Shown: piece by piece, positions 35,201-45,608 of the stretch | Layout of the letters: each line of letters opens with the position of its first letter | How positions within the stretch are numbered: position 1 is the stretch's first letter | From: Castanea sativa | Taxonomy: Eukaryota > Streptophyta > Magnoliopsida > Fagales > Fagaceae | NCBI RefSeq assembly: GCF_040712315.1 | Contig: NC_134013.1 | Span: forward strand, 12,559,001 to 12,623,000 | Reading direction: 5' to 3' | Length of the DNA: 64,000 nt | Notes under the pieces: model-generated | What the model saw: only the letters and a program-made list of their open reading frames with translations | Told to the model about the DNA's origin: nothing | The model's database searches: none | Translations under genes and position numbers: made by a program

Positions 35201-36445
35201 GCATATCGTCCGGGCCAGGGGCTTTCAAGGGTACCATTTGTCTTATGACAGCTTCCACTTCATCAATTGTGAAAACTGCAATGAGCTCTGCATTCATCTC
35301 AGGAGATACCACCTGAGGGATTGTGTCAATGACTTCCTCAAAACTGCTTGGGCCACCCGTAGTAAAGAGTTCTTGATAAAAGGTGGTGATGATGTCATTT
35401 ATTTGGGATGGCCTTGTACATAATCTGCCCAAAGTATCATGTAGTTTAGTGATGTAATTGTGGCGCTGGGGTTGGGAAGCTTTGCTATGGAAGAACCTCG
35501 TATTGCGATCGCCATCCTTGAGCCACAAAACCTTGGACTGTTGGGCCCACATTTTGGCTTCCTTATCCAGCAGCATGTTAACTTCTTTTTCCAACACTCT
35601 CATGCATTTTGGGCCCCCTGTTTGAAGTGCCCATGATTCTGCCTCACGAAGTTCTTTCCCATTTCATTCTAGGTCTCTTCTAACGCTGCCAAAGTGTTCC
35701 TTGCTCCAACGTGTCAGTGCATTCCCACACTTATCAATCTTCTTAATTACCTTTGTATCCCACGGGTTCATAGAAGTCTCCAACCAAACAGCTTCAACCG
35801 TCTTAGTGCAACCTTTTTCCGTTAGCCACATTTGTTCAATGCGGAAAGGCTTTTGGAAGCAGCTATTCATACCTTCAGGGGCAATCAATAAAGGCTTATG
35901 GTCTGAAGTTGTGACATCCAAATGATACACTTTCGCACCTGGGAACATGGAAAACCAATCATTGGTGGCCATAGTTTGGTCTAGTCGTTCCCAAATGGTG
36001 TAGTCCTTGAAGTGTTTGTGCCATGTAAAAGGGAAACCCACAAAACCCAAGTCCATGAAGCCACATTCGTCCAAAATGTCCCGAAAAGGTTGCATTTGGC
36101 TGTGTGGCCTTGGTCTGCCTCCCTTTGTTAATTACTTCTACTGTTTTGTTCGTAAAAGTTAAAGCATCAATTTGTAATGTTTATGAGGTATGATACATTA
36201 TAATTGAACTTTGTAGCATCAATTTGGTGATACATTTCTAATTTATGACTATTCTTACAATTTCAGGCTTTCAAAATGCAAATTCTGGGTGCTGCGGTGG
36301 CACTAGTATATGTCTTCCATTTAGTCCATTCACTTGTCCAGATGCTTCTACCTATGTCTTTTGGGACTTTGTTCACCCCACTGAAAAAACTTACAGAATA
36401 ATTGTCTCTGATGTACTCAACAAAACTCGTTCCAATTTCTCTTGA
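29298..36445 (+). CDS. GDSL esterase/lipase, EXL-like, copy B
   Basis: Predicted secreted serine hydrolase. Exons: 29298-29547, 29879-30009, 30678-30908, 31395-31641, 36267-36445. The joined frame is 1038 bases, 345 residues, with no stop. The signal peptide runs to about residue 27 (GAQA). Ser40 lies in FGDSILDTG, GNND at 169-172, and Asp320/His323 in block V. Here block V reads WDFVHPTE, where copy A has WDSLHPTE. Exon 4 has GGSSCS, two residues longer than copy A. All splice sites are GT-AG with the same phases as A and C. Intron 4 is 4.6 kb because of a LINE on the opposite strand. Intron 3 has a 114-bp tandem duplication. AATAAA is at 36714. The open frame argues for recent function; expression is unknown. 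Confidence 0.9.
31118..31345. repeat. Tandem duplication of about 114 bp in intron 3 of copy B
   Basis: Two adjacent copies of a segment running from CACAGTTTGTCACATTAAAG to CATTCCCTTCATTAAAAAT. Copies A and C have it once at most. Confidence 0.8.
32012..32285. repeat. Tandem duplication of about 135 bp in intron 4 of copy B
   Basis: Two adjacent copies with TTTTACTATATAAACCTT, CTAATTGATAGG and CAACAATATCACACTCTT. The other gene copies have one. Confidence 0.8.
32499..32942 (-). pseudogene. LINE RNase H domain
   Basis: Frame of 147 codons starting KVNFDGA, with AELGVVIRNDAG, EVEALAARRALELA and VLEGDSEVL. These supply the D-E-D residues of the plant RVT_3 RNase H. It ends in the hydrophobic DLLFVF tail usual at the LINE C-terminus. 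Open by itself but cut off from the rest by stops. Confidence 0.88.
32946..33998 (-). pseudogene. LINE zinc-binding (zf-RVT) region
   Basis: Two frames: 33998-33486 (MGFKDIFLFHDALLAKQMWR...) and 33440-32946 with HLVWKACKNSLPTKLNL and the CDSC...H...HALYGCP zinc-binding pattern. This domain links reverse transcriptase to RNase H in plant L1 LINEs. A stop separates the two pieces near 33485. Confidence 0.85.
34490..35603 (-). pseudogene. LINE reverse transcriptase, frameshifted
   Basis: Read in pieces: 35603-35175 has WLKDGDRNTRFFH and ends in APGPDDMPSLFYHNF before a stop. 35141-34653 has FRPISLNNVLYRIFAKVL and a SKAYDRVKW motif. 34738-34505 has RGFRQGDPLSPHLF. The catalytic FVDD (plant L1 FADD box) is visible at about 34515-34505 in a shifted frame. 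At least three breaks make it non-functional. Confidence 0.88.
35664..36095 (-). pseudogene. LINE endonuclease, C-terminal part
   Basis: Frame of 143 codons with FMDLGFVGFPFTWHK, then a TIWERLDQTMAT segment and TTSDHKPLLI near residue 70. This is the SDH motif that closes the AP-type endonuclease of plant L1 LINEs. The N-terminal catalytic part is absent because the element is truncated at 36123. Confidence 0.8.
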
Positions 36446-38416
36446 AGCAATTCTTGTTTTCTAGTGTTCGTTGCCGCAACTCTCTCCCTTGGTGTTTACT
36501 ATATTTGCGAGCATAATAAGGGAGAGGTTTTAAGAAGGGAACGTTAGAGTGGGAAGCTTTGTTATGTTAGCAATGTTAATGTTTGAAATAAATTGTTGCT
36601 TGTTATTAGGAGTGGTTGCTTAAGTAGAAAGAAGTTGTGAACTAATAAGGTACCAACGATTACGTAGTAGTATTTGTTGTTTGGTAGGGAGGTTGTTTTA
36701 TGGTTCCATGATGAATAAATTTTATAGCGATTCATTTGAATAAAGCAAGAAAATACTTATCTAATTATCTAGTAGAGATAAGAGATTATCTCAATTCAAT
36801 CACATTTTTATTATCTCATTTTCCTCAATTTCGGTCAAAACAAGAAAGAATTTAGTCAAGCTTGGGTCCAATATCCAATTGCAATGGACAAATAAAGATG
36901 GCGATAATTGTTTACTTTTGGTCACATGTCATTATTTTAACAGGTTACTATATAATGGACCCAAGCCAAATCCGAAAGAATTTGATGTGAATGCAGTTTT
37001 TTTTTTCCAATACTTCAGAAGATTTTTTGAGGTCCAGGCCTTCACTTAAGGAGGGGGAAATAAAATACAAGAGCCCCCTTCCTAATTTTTGAGTCTGCTT
37101 AGTGCAATCACATGACTACCATTTTTGGCCTCACAATTACACACATTCCCACTGTCTTGCTTGTTATTTCAACATAAAGTTATGGTATTTACAAAATTCT
37201 ATTGAGATTTTGGCAGCAATTTTGTGCCTTACAACTTAATACTCGAGTTAACAAGAACAATTGGGGATATAATTTATCATGGGTTGGTCGTGCTTGGTGT
37301 CAACATGTCGACTAACTCAATGACCTTGGATTTGAAAACTTCTTAATCATTGTTGATTGAGAAGATTTGGGTTATTGACTAATTTGGTATGGTTATGTCG
37401 AAGAGCAGATGATTTTGCTGGTTATCACGTAGATGTCGAAGACCAAAGGTGGTGTATGCTTTTCGAGTTGATGGAGATCTAGATCTTCGTCAAATCTAAT
37501 GGACGTGAGGTGGGTGAGAGATGATGGTAGCTGGTGAGGTGAGCTATTGGGCATAGCCCCATAGGGATGTCAATCAAATTGGGTGTATTGGGTTGAAGGA
37601 GACATGTGTCATATCGAGTGCAATACACGTTACTTATTTGATTATTTAGGTTAAGTACAAGTACAAATGTTATTTCTTATTAGTGGTTGGAGCAAATAAG
37701 AAATAACCTAACCTCCAAGGACGGAGTCACATTAAGGCCCAAGGGGCTTGTCTGAGTTGTAGGAAAAAAAACATTGTAGATCTATTAGACCCTTATTCAA
37801 ATTGGGCCAAAGGAAAATAAAACTTGGCCCCCTTAATTAGCCTAAACAACTCCACAAATTATCACAAACAATATCACAAATCAGCCCAAACAATCACATA
37901 TCAGTCCAAACAATCACAATTCATAAATCATTAGCCCAAAAAATTTGAACAAAAACTTACTATAAAAATAAAATAAAAATAGCGGGGCAATAGTATGTTT
38001 GGATGAGTGACAAAGTGAAAGCGAATGTAAATCATATGATTGATAAATTAGTAGATACTTATTTGGATTTTCATGAATTTTTTTTTTTTTTTTTTTTTGT
38101 ACTTCAACACCCCAACTCAAAATTCAAGCTCCATCTTTGCTAACCTCAAAATTTAGTAAACCACTTTTCTTCTTTCTTTCTTTCAACTTTTTTTTTATTC
38201 TTTTGAGAAAGCAATTAGTAAACCAATGGCTCCATAAAGGTTTGAACCAGGATATATTTAGATTTTAAGTGTTTATTTGGAACGTGAGTTCCAGTTAGCT
38301 CAACTAATAAAGTCTTTAATAGATAAATAAAAGATAAAATGTATATTTGGATGAACAAAAGCAGCATTCCCTTTTCTTTTTCTTTTTCTTTTTTGAGAAA
38401 AGCACACACACACACA

Positions 38417-38483
<67 letters not shown>

Positions 38484-38870
38484 GTTTTTGGTACATTTTA
38501 CATACACTGTTTTGTTTTATTATTGGTTAAAATATTATTTTAGTTTCTAATTTTATCACAAAAAAATTCATTCCTAAACTTGGTAAAGATTCAGTTTTTT
38601 TTTCAATAGTTTAGAGACAAAATTAGGAAAAAAAAAAAAAAAAGCTTATTTAATAATTTAGGGATGAAAACAAATATATCTTTCAAAGTTTAAGGACAAA
38701 ATATGAAAAATTTCCAATAGTTTATAGACGAAAAATAAATTTTTTTAATAATTTAAGAATAAAAACAAAAATTTTAAAATCTAGGGACAAAAAAACAAAA
38801 TTTAAGTACGAAATTTTTTTTTTTTTTAACCTGCTACAGCAAGTTTTACAATACTATAATGTATCAATCT
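36446..38870 (+). other. 3' flank of copy B
   Basis: AATAAA at 36714. Parallels the copy C flank (50339-53640, without its insertions) and then 63160-63720. Contains a SINE head fragment (GTTCCAGTTAGCTCAAC, about 38286-38340) and (CA)n(CT)n at 38403-38480. Polypyrimidine frames here are artefacts. No gene seen. Confidence 0.7.
38403..38480. repeat. Compound microsatellite (CA)8(CT)31
   Basis: CA units at 38403-38419 followed by CT units to 38480. In the paralogous flank at about 63280 the tract is absent. Confidence 0.95.
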
Positions 38871-39320
38871 TGCCACTTTCGCTTTTCAAATCTATGCTTT
38901 TGAAGATCTCTAAACTCTTCTATTCTAGGGTTTCTCTTTCTCTGTTTCTCACTTTTGTGGACGCCATCACGCCACCTTGAATTCCCTAATCTGCTGTTTC
39001 AACGTTCTACAAGTCCGATTACCCTTCAATTTCGATTTCTATCAATTTTTTTTCTATTTTCTATTTACATTACTACACAATGAAATGAAAAGAAATTTGT
39101 GATTTGATGGAATTTTTAATTTTTAAAATGATTGATTAGGTTCCTGAAAATGGAGCTTGCATCCTTGGCTGCGAACAAACTAAAATCCTTTGCAAAATCA
39201 AGCCAAGACTTCGTCCACACACTCACTCATCGCCCTGAGAATTCATCTAGCCGCAATTCGATACTGTCTCTCTTCTTTAACAGATTTTTGATTAGTTTTA
39301 TTCCCATCATTTGTAGATAG
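38870..39320 (+). pseudogene. 5' end of an unrelated plant gene, truncated
   Basis: The leader (CTATTCTAGGGTTTCTCTTTCTCTG, to about 39010) and a probable 5'-UTR intron ending TTGATTAG at 39139 precede an ATG at 39150. The frame reads MELASLAANKLKSFAKSSQD followed by FVHTLTHRPENSSSRN, then runs into unrelated residues and stops at 39320. The N-terminus resembles a conserved plant protein of unknown function that begins in this way; this is recalled similarity and not a search. The same leader recurs at 63720-64000, where the ATG would lie just past the window end. This is most likely the neighbour of the ancestral GDSL gene, cut by the duplication breakpoint. Confidence 0.6.
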
Positions 39321-39770
39321 AGATTTCAATTTTCATTTTGTTTGAAGTTGTTGATTCGTGCCCTAATGTTATGGTATAATTCTCAGTTTGAAGCTATCCC
39401 AAGCGAGATTTAGCTTTAAATGTCTAGGAGTCTCAGTGGGAGGATTCTTGTTTTTGTTTTCAAAACAATACGAAAACGATTTTCAAAAAATTGAAATTGA
39501 AAATAGTTTTTAGATAATTTTTACATTAAATGTGTTTGGCTCCCATTTTTAAAAACAAATTTCAAAATACAAAAAGCAAAAAAAGATGTTTAAGAGACCA
39601 TTTCTTTTTTTTTCTTTTTCTTTTTTTTTTTGTAAGTTTACAAAAAGTATCGTATAGAATCTATAGATTACCTTTTTTTGTTGATAATGATAAGGCTAGA
39701 GCTCATGTATTTTTTTTTTTTTTTTTTGGATAATGATAAATTTCAAATTTGAAGCATGAGATTTTGTTGT
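39321..39770. other. Spacer between gene fragment and solo LTR
   Basis: AT-rich, with T runs at about 39601-39632 and 39710-39727. It may be intron of the truncated neighbour gene. No frame supported. Confidence 0.5.
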
Positions 39771-40462
39771 TGTGGGGAGTAAAAGGACTCAAGTGGGCAT
39801 ATGGGCCTTTGGACTGTAGCATAGAGGGCCAACCTGCTCCAGAATTAAACTCTACGAATTAGCCCATACGCCGAGGATCCGAGGATACAGCTGAGGGCGA
39901 GCTTCTCCTCGGACAGATCCAAGAGAACTCAAACTTCATTATGAAGGTCAAAGCACAACTCTGGAAAGACTAATGGTTAAAGGGGGACACCCTGAACCTT
40001 CTAGATGCACCAGTGTTAAAGAAAATATCAAGAGCAAAGGCTGCCACCTCCGCATTAAAGGCTCTGCACCTACCTCCCTGGCCGCATTAATGGGGAAGTG
40101 ACCCCTGAACAGTAGGGCTGAAACTTTTAGTCACTGTCCAAAAAGTATCAGGGAAGAAAGTATTTAAGGGGGGTGAAGGCCAAAGAGAAGGGGGGATCTG
40201 CAACAAAGAAAGAAACTAAGAATTGTAACTTTTAAGTAAGAAATAGAAATAATACAGAAGTAGTCTTCGGCTTACGTCCGAGGAGGTCTATTTACAATTA
40301 TCTTTTGTTATTTACATGTGTTTGTAACTCTTAGCCTGTTATCAAGTTCTCAGTACTTCTAACCTAGGTTTCAAGCCCACACTCTACAAATTTTATTGTT
40401 TAAGGCTCATTGGGCCTGAGCCCGTAGTTGTCTTTGGGTCCAGGTGCAATTGTGCGCTTACA
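39771..40462 (+). mobile_element. Solo LTR (family 1, copy 2), GTTGT duplication
   Basis: Begins TGTGGGGAGTAAAAGG and ends GTGCGCTTACA, flanked by GTTGT (39766-39770 and 40463-40467). Same block order as 27177-27973: CTCCTCGGACAG, CCTGGCCGCATTAATGGGG, a TATTTAAGG promoter-like site, CTTCGGCTTACGTCCGAGG and TTTCAAGCCCACACTCTAC. No internal region. Confidence 0.92.
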
Positions 40463-40860
40463 GTTGTAATAAAGATAAGCTCCTTAATTTAAGAAATAGA
40501 AGAGTTTGAATAAATCTGTAGGGTCCACTGTTTTCATTATATTTACAACTATACTATTAAAAATGTTTTTTGTATCTTGAAAACACCCTATCAGCTGTTT
40601 TCAAAATCCTGGTCTGAATAAGGAAAATATGACACAATTTAAGTGTGGGACCCACCATTTTATGGTATGCAAAACAAAAGACAATATTTAAATCCTCTTA
40701 CCAAACAAACCCTAAGTAACTTTGATCAGTTACCTAGATAGCAGATTTCAAAATACTAATATAGTTGTTTTGGGAATTGTTTTTTGTTACATTTGAATTT
40801 TTGCAATGATTCATGACTATTATGGTACTATTTTCAAGGATGTTTTGTCCACTATCATTT
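40463..40860. other. Spacer before the promoter array
   Basis: No similarity to the GDSL unit and no open frame. It ends at TTTTGTCCACTATCATTTTAATG, where the first promoter unit begins. Confidence 0.5.
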
Positions 40861-41888
40861 TAATGTTGACAATTTTTTGGTGCGATGAAGTATATTTAAA
40901 AATATTCATTTATATTAATTAAATTATTTTATATTCATTTAGTTATATTAAATTTTAAAAAAATTGAATTAAATAATTGAATTCATGTAAAATAAATAAA
41001 TAATTATATTGATGAGTATATTCACATGACATTAATCTAGTTCTCTATAATAGATAATGTACATGAATAATCTATTAATCCGAAATAATTCATTGTGAAT
41101 TTTCTTTCTTTCAAGGTTTCTAAAGGAGAAGTTAGAGAGAAAATACCCTCAAGGCACATTCATACTAAATTACATTTTTACTCATTTAGTTATATCAAAT
41201 TAATAACATAAAAAAATTTATTAGATTCAAGTCAAAATAAATAAGTGTTTTAGGTTATGAGTACCTTCACATGACATGAATCTAGTTCCTTATAACAAAT
41301 TGTGCATATTAATAATCTATTAACACACAGTAATAATCCATTGTGAAATTTCTAAACGTAAAGTTATAGAGATAATACGCCAGGATGAGGACTACCTTAA
41401 TTTCTTTTCTTTTCTTTTTTTATACAAGATTGAATTTCTACTCTAGTCTAATTTAAGTATATATATGTGTGTGAGGCTCCTTCCTGGAGACTTGAACCCT
41501 GGTCCTAGTCCCTCTCCACACCTCACAAGCATTTATACATGTGAAGTGACCACCGCAAGGGTGTGCAGTGGTGAGAACTACCTTAATTTCTTAATATTAA
41601 AGAAATATAACCTACTAAGCTAACATTTTTGGGGAATATTTAATTTAATTTAATTTAATGCATTAATTCTTTTAAAGAAGTGATTTATTACGATTGACAA
41701 CAATTGATATAAATTTTAAATCAGATTTTGATATGTCAAATTTCTTTCACTCTTGTAGTTTCAATGTCTTACCATTAACTGTTTGTTTATTATTCTATCT
41801 GTGAGATTATAAATACACACACTTCAGACTTCATTTAGGCTGTGAGAAACTAAAGCATTCATCACTAGAAAAACTCAACACTCAGAGT
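40860..41888 (+). repeat. GDSL promoter/leader repeat, unit 1
   Basis: Runs from CACTATCATTTTAATG through GATGAGGACTACCTTAATTTC and CTAACATTTTTGGGGAATATT to TATAAATA (41808-41815) and the leader ending ACTCAGAGT. It contains a SINE at 41407-41576. It stops where the ATG should follow and joins unit 2, so it is a promoter and leader without a gene. Confidence 0.85.
41407..41576 (-). mobile_element. SINE in promoter unit 1
   Basis: 16-bp duplication ACTACCTTAATTTCTT at 41391-41406 and 41577-41592. Read on the - strand it starts near TCACCACTGCACACCCTTGCGG, has an internal B-box-like GGTTCAAGTCTCC, and ends in an A/G-rich tail (TTTCTTTTCTTTTTTT on +). It differs from the SINE family at 45182. 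Confidence 0.9.
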
Positions 41889-42475
41889 AAGTCCACTATC
41901 ATTTTAATGTTTATAATTTTTTTGTGCGATGAAGTATATTTAAAAGAGAAATATTCATTTATATTAATTAAATTATTTTATACTCATTTAGTTATATTAA
42001 ATTAATAAAATCCAAATAAAAAATTAAATTCATGTAAAATAAATAAATAAATATAGTAACATATATTGATGAAGTATATTCACATGACATTAATCTAGTT
42101 TTCTATAATAGATAATGTACATGAATAATCTATTAATCCAAAATAATTCATTGTGAATTTTCTTTTTTTTGGGGTTTCTAAAGGGAAAGTTGGAGAGAAA
42201 ATACCCTTGAGGCACATTAATACTAAATTACATTTTTACTCATTTAGTTATATCAAATTAATAACATAAAAATAATTTATTAAATTCAAGTCAAAAGATA
42301 AATAATTATTTTAGATTATGAGTACCATCACATGACATGAATCTAGTTCCTTATAACAGATCGTGCATATGAATAATCTATTAACACACAATAATAATAA
42401 ATTGTGAAGTTTCTAAACGTAAAGTTATAGAGATAATACCCCAGGATGAGGACTACCTTAATCTCTTAATATTAA

Positions 42476-42750
42476 TGCTCTGTTTGTTTCGCTGAAAAAC
42501 CTTTTGTAAAGATAGTTTTCCACATTTTTCAGTGTTTGGTAGCACAAAAAAAACTAGTCAACAGAAAATTATCTTTAGTCAATGGAAAATCATAATAAAA
42601 ATAAGGCTTGTTTTCTATAAGTTGTTTTCCAAAAAAAAATTTTGGAAAACAATCTTTCTCACGGTACACTCTCTTACTCTTTCTCTCTTCCCTTTTCTTT
42701 TTCTTTCCTCACACCCTCACTGTCACTACCTCTTATCTCCCCTCTTTTAT

Positions 42751-42795
<45 letters not shown>

Positions 42796-43414
42796 TTTCT
42801 TTTCTCCTTTATAACACAGTTCTCTGATTAGATTTTTTTTCCCCTCATTGCTCAGTAATTATTCCATTCCTCTCTACTAACTTGCAAAGGAGAACATATT
42901 TGCAGCGGTAATTATTTTATTCTTCTCTACCAAAATCTCAATTCTTTACTTTGAATTTCAAACTTGATTTTATTTTTTTCTCTAAGAAATTTTTGGTTTG
43001 ATGGATTCTAGGTAGTTCTTTTTTGCATATAAGAGTGCTAAACAAATATAAAAAAGAAAAAAGAAGAAGAAATGAATGAAGTAAAATACGAAAATTTTAA
43101 ACATAGTGCAGGCTCTAAATTGCTTTTGCATAGGATAATCTTTACGGTAAATTAATAATATTGTTATATAATGAATGATAATTGTTTAGGAGAAATGTAT
43201 TTGCTAGTAGATACATTATGCAGATACTATGTAGTAATAATATACTACGTAGATACATTATATAAATACATAATTTCGAGTAATATTAAAGGCTTGTAGT
43301 TGACCATAGTAGACAATTAGTGTACAAACAAAAAGAATAAACAATTAAAAGTTATTGTTATTTGTACTTATTAAAGATGTATTTCCATGTCAATTTTATG
43401 TATATAGACAAATG

Positions 43415-43475
<61 letters not shown>

Positions 43476-43854
43476 TATGTACGTACGTATGTATGTTTGT
43501 ATGGACATTATTGTCCATATATAAAAGACGAAAATTTTAAACATAGTGCCTTCTCTAAATTGCTTTTGCATAGGATAATCTTTACGGTAAATTAATAATA
43601 TTGTTATATAATGAATGATAATTGTTTAGGGAAAATGTATTTGCTGGTAGATACATTATGCAGATACTATGTAGTAATAATATACTATGTAGATACATTA
43701 TATAAATACATAATTTCGAGTAATATTAAAGACTTGTAGTTGACCATAGTAGACAATTAGTGTATAAACAAAAAGAATAGACAATTAAAAGTTATTGTTA
43801 TTTGTACTTATTAAAGATGTATTTCCATGTCAATTTTATGTATATAGACAAATG

Positions 43855-43904
<50 letters not shown>

Positions 43905-44279
43905 GTATGTATGTTTGTATGGACATTATTGTCTATATATATAAGCAAGATGAGTAGTAGAGATCATGAAAATTTGACAACTAATTTTGATTGTATCTAT
44001 TGTCAAAATTTTAGTATGAAAACCAAATTCATTCTTGGTTATTTATTTATTTTATTTATATTGATTACATTAGTTGGTTTACATAATAAACATGTTTTAA
44101 ATTACACAAGAAATTTAAAAAATAAAAATAAAAATTTGCATACCAAACATCAGAAAATATTCTCAAGTTCATTTTCAAGATCGTTACCAAACACTGGAAA
44201 ATGATACAATTTTCTAAAAAATGCTCTTTGAAAAATGAACCATTTTCTAGAAAACGTATATACTGAAACAAACAGAGCG
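42476..44279. mobile_element. Harbinger-like non-autonomous element, TAA duplication
   Basis: Ends TGCTCTGTTTGTTTC and GAAACAAACAGAGCG, flanked by TAA (42473-42475 and 44280-44282). The site is empty in units 1, 3 and 4. Contains (CT)n (about 42753-42791) and a 440-bp direct duplication, but no transposase frame. Length 1804 bp. The class is inferred from the termini and the 3-bp duplication. Confidence 0.82.
43088..43950. repeat. 440-bp direct tandem duplication within the Harbinger-like element
   Basis: Copies start at ACGAAAATTTTAAACATAGTGC (43088 and 43528) and end after (TA)n(TATG)n and TTTGTATGGACATTATTGT. They differ by few substitutions and by the length of the TA/GTAT tracts. Confidence 0.92.
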
Positions 44280-44568
44280 TAAATAAATATAACCTACTAA
44301 GCTAACATTTTTGGGGAATATTTAATTTAATTTAATGCATTAATGCTTTTAAATAAATGATTTATTACGATTGACAAAAATTGATAGAAATTTTAAATCA
44401 GATTTTGATATCTCAAATTTCTTTCACTCTTGTAGTTTTAATATCTTACCATTAATTGCTTGTTTATTATTCTATCTGTGAGAGTACAAAATACACACAC
44501 TTCAGACTTCATTTAGGCCGTAAGAAACTAAAACATTCATTACTGGAACAACTCAGCACTTAGAGTTT

Positions 44569-45608
44569 GTCCACTATCATTTTAATGTTTACAATTTTTG
44601 TGCAATGAAGTATATTTAAAAATATTCATTTATATTAATTAAATTATTTTATATTCATTTAGTTATATTAAATTAATAAAATTGAAATAAAAAATTAAAT
44701 TCATGTAAAATAAATAAATAATTATATTAACTTATATTGATGAGTATGTTCACATGACATAAATCTAGTTCTCTATAATAGATAATGTACATGAATAATC
44801 TATTAATCCGAAATAATTCACTGTGAATTTTCTTTTTTGGGGGGCTTCTAAATTAAGGGAAAGTTGGAGAGGAAATACCCTTGACACATTAATACTAACT
44901 TACATTTTTACTCATTTAGTTATATCAAATTAATAACATAAAAATAATTTATTAGATTCAAGTCAAAAAATAAATAAGTATTTAAGGTTATGAGTACCTT
45001 CACATGACATGAATCCAGTTCCTTATAACAGATCGTGCAAATTAATAATCTATTAACACACAGTAATAATGCATTGTGAAGTTTCTAAAAGTAAAGTTAT
45101 CGAGATAATACCCCAAGATGAGGACTACCTTAATTTCGTAATATTAAAGAAATATAACCTACTAAGCTAACATTTTTGGGGTGGGTTCCAATTAGTTTAA
45201 CGGGTAAAGTCTTTGAAGATTGTATAGGAGATCTGAGGTTCAAACTCTGCCTACACCAAAAACTGATTGGTGTTTTAGTCTGATGATAGCTCTTTATCAT
45301 CAGGAGCGGACGCCATAAGTTGAAACTCTCTCTAAAAAAAAAGCTACATTTTTGGGGAATATTAAAGTTAATTTAATGCATTAATGCTTTTAAAGAAATT
45401 ATTTATTACGATTGACAACAACTGATAGAAATTTTAAATCAAATTTTGATATGTCAAATTTCTTTCACTCTTGTAGTTTTAATGTCTTACCATTAACTGC
45501 TTGTTTATTATTCTATCTTTGAGAGTATAAATACACACATTTCAGACTTCATTTAGGCCGTGAGAAACTAAAACATTCATCACTTGAAAAACTCAGCACT
45601 TAGAGTTT
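44569..45608 (+). repeat. GDSL promoter/leader repeat, unit 3
   Basis: Same blocks. A SINE at 45182-45342 splits the CTAACATTTTTGGGG motif. TATAAATA lies at 45536-45543. The leader ends CTTAGAGTTTGT, followed directly by CCACTATCATTTT of unit 4. Confidence 0.85.
45182..45342 (+). mobile_element. tRNA-derived SINE in promoter unit 3
   Basis: Starts TGGGTTCCAATTAGTTTAACGG (tRNA-like A box) and has a B box AGGTTCAAACTC. The body contains CACCAAAAACTGATTGGTG and GAGCGGACGCCATAAG, and it ends in A9. Flanking duplication GCTAACATTTTTGGGG (45166-45181) and GCTACATTTTTGGGG (45343-45357). Same family as 11912-12074. Confidence 0.92.

Larger units (their letters stand above)
32433..36123 (-). mobile_element. 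5'-truncated LINE (L1-type) in intron 4 of copy B
   Basis: Retrotransposon inserted opposite to the gene. TTTGTTA flanks it (32426-32432 and 36124-36130) and the 3' end on the - strand is A-rich (TTTTTATTTTTATTTTTTTG on +). In - strand order it has the C-terminal part of an endonuclease (about 36095-35664, with SDHKPLL), a linker (35603-35175), reverse transcriptase (35141-34490), a zinc-binding region (33998-32946) and an RNase H domain (32942-32499). The first ORF and the endonuclease N-terminus are missing, and several stops and frameshifts break the rest, so it is inactive. The intron site is empty in copies A and C. Confidence 0.93.
41889..44568 (+). repeat. GDSL promoter/leader repeat, unit 2
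   Basis: Same order of blocks as unit 1, interrupted by the Harbinger-like element at 42476-44279. Without it the unit is about 870 bp. The TATA box is altered to GTACAAAATACAC at about 44485. It ends in the leader AGAGTTTGT, then CCACTATCATTTT starts unit 3. Confidence 0.85.

Noticed and set aside
38215..38550. Arg-Glu and Ser-Leu repeat frames
   Set aside because: Translations of the (CT)n(CA)n microsatellite.
45182..45260. Possible tRNA gene
   Set aside because: A- and B-box-like words are present, but no cloverleaf with anticodon stem closes, and the A tail with target duplication shows a SINE.
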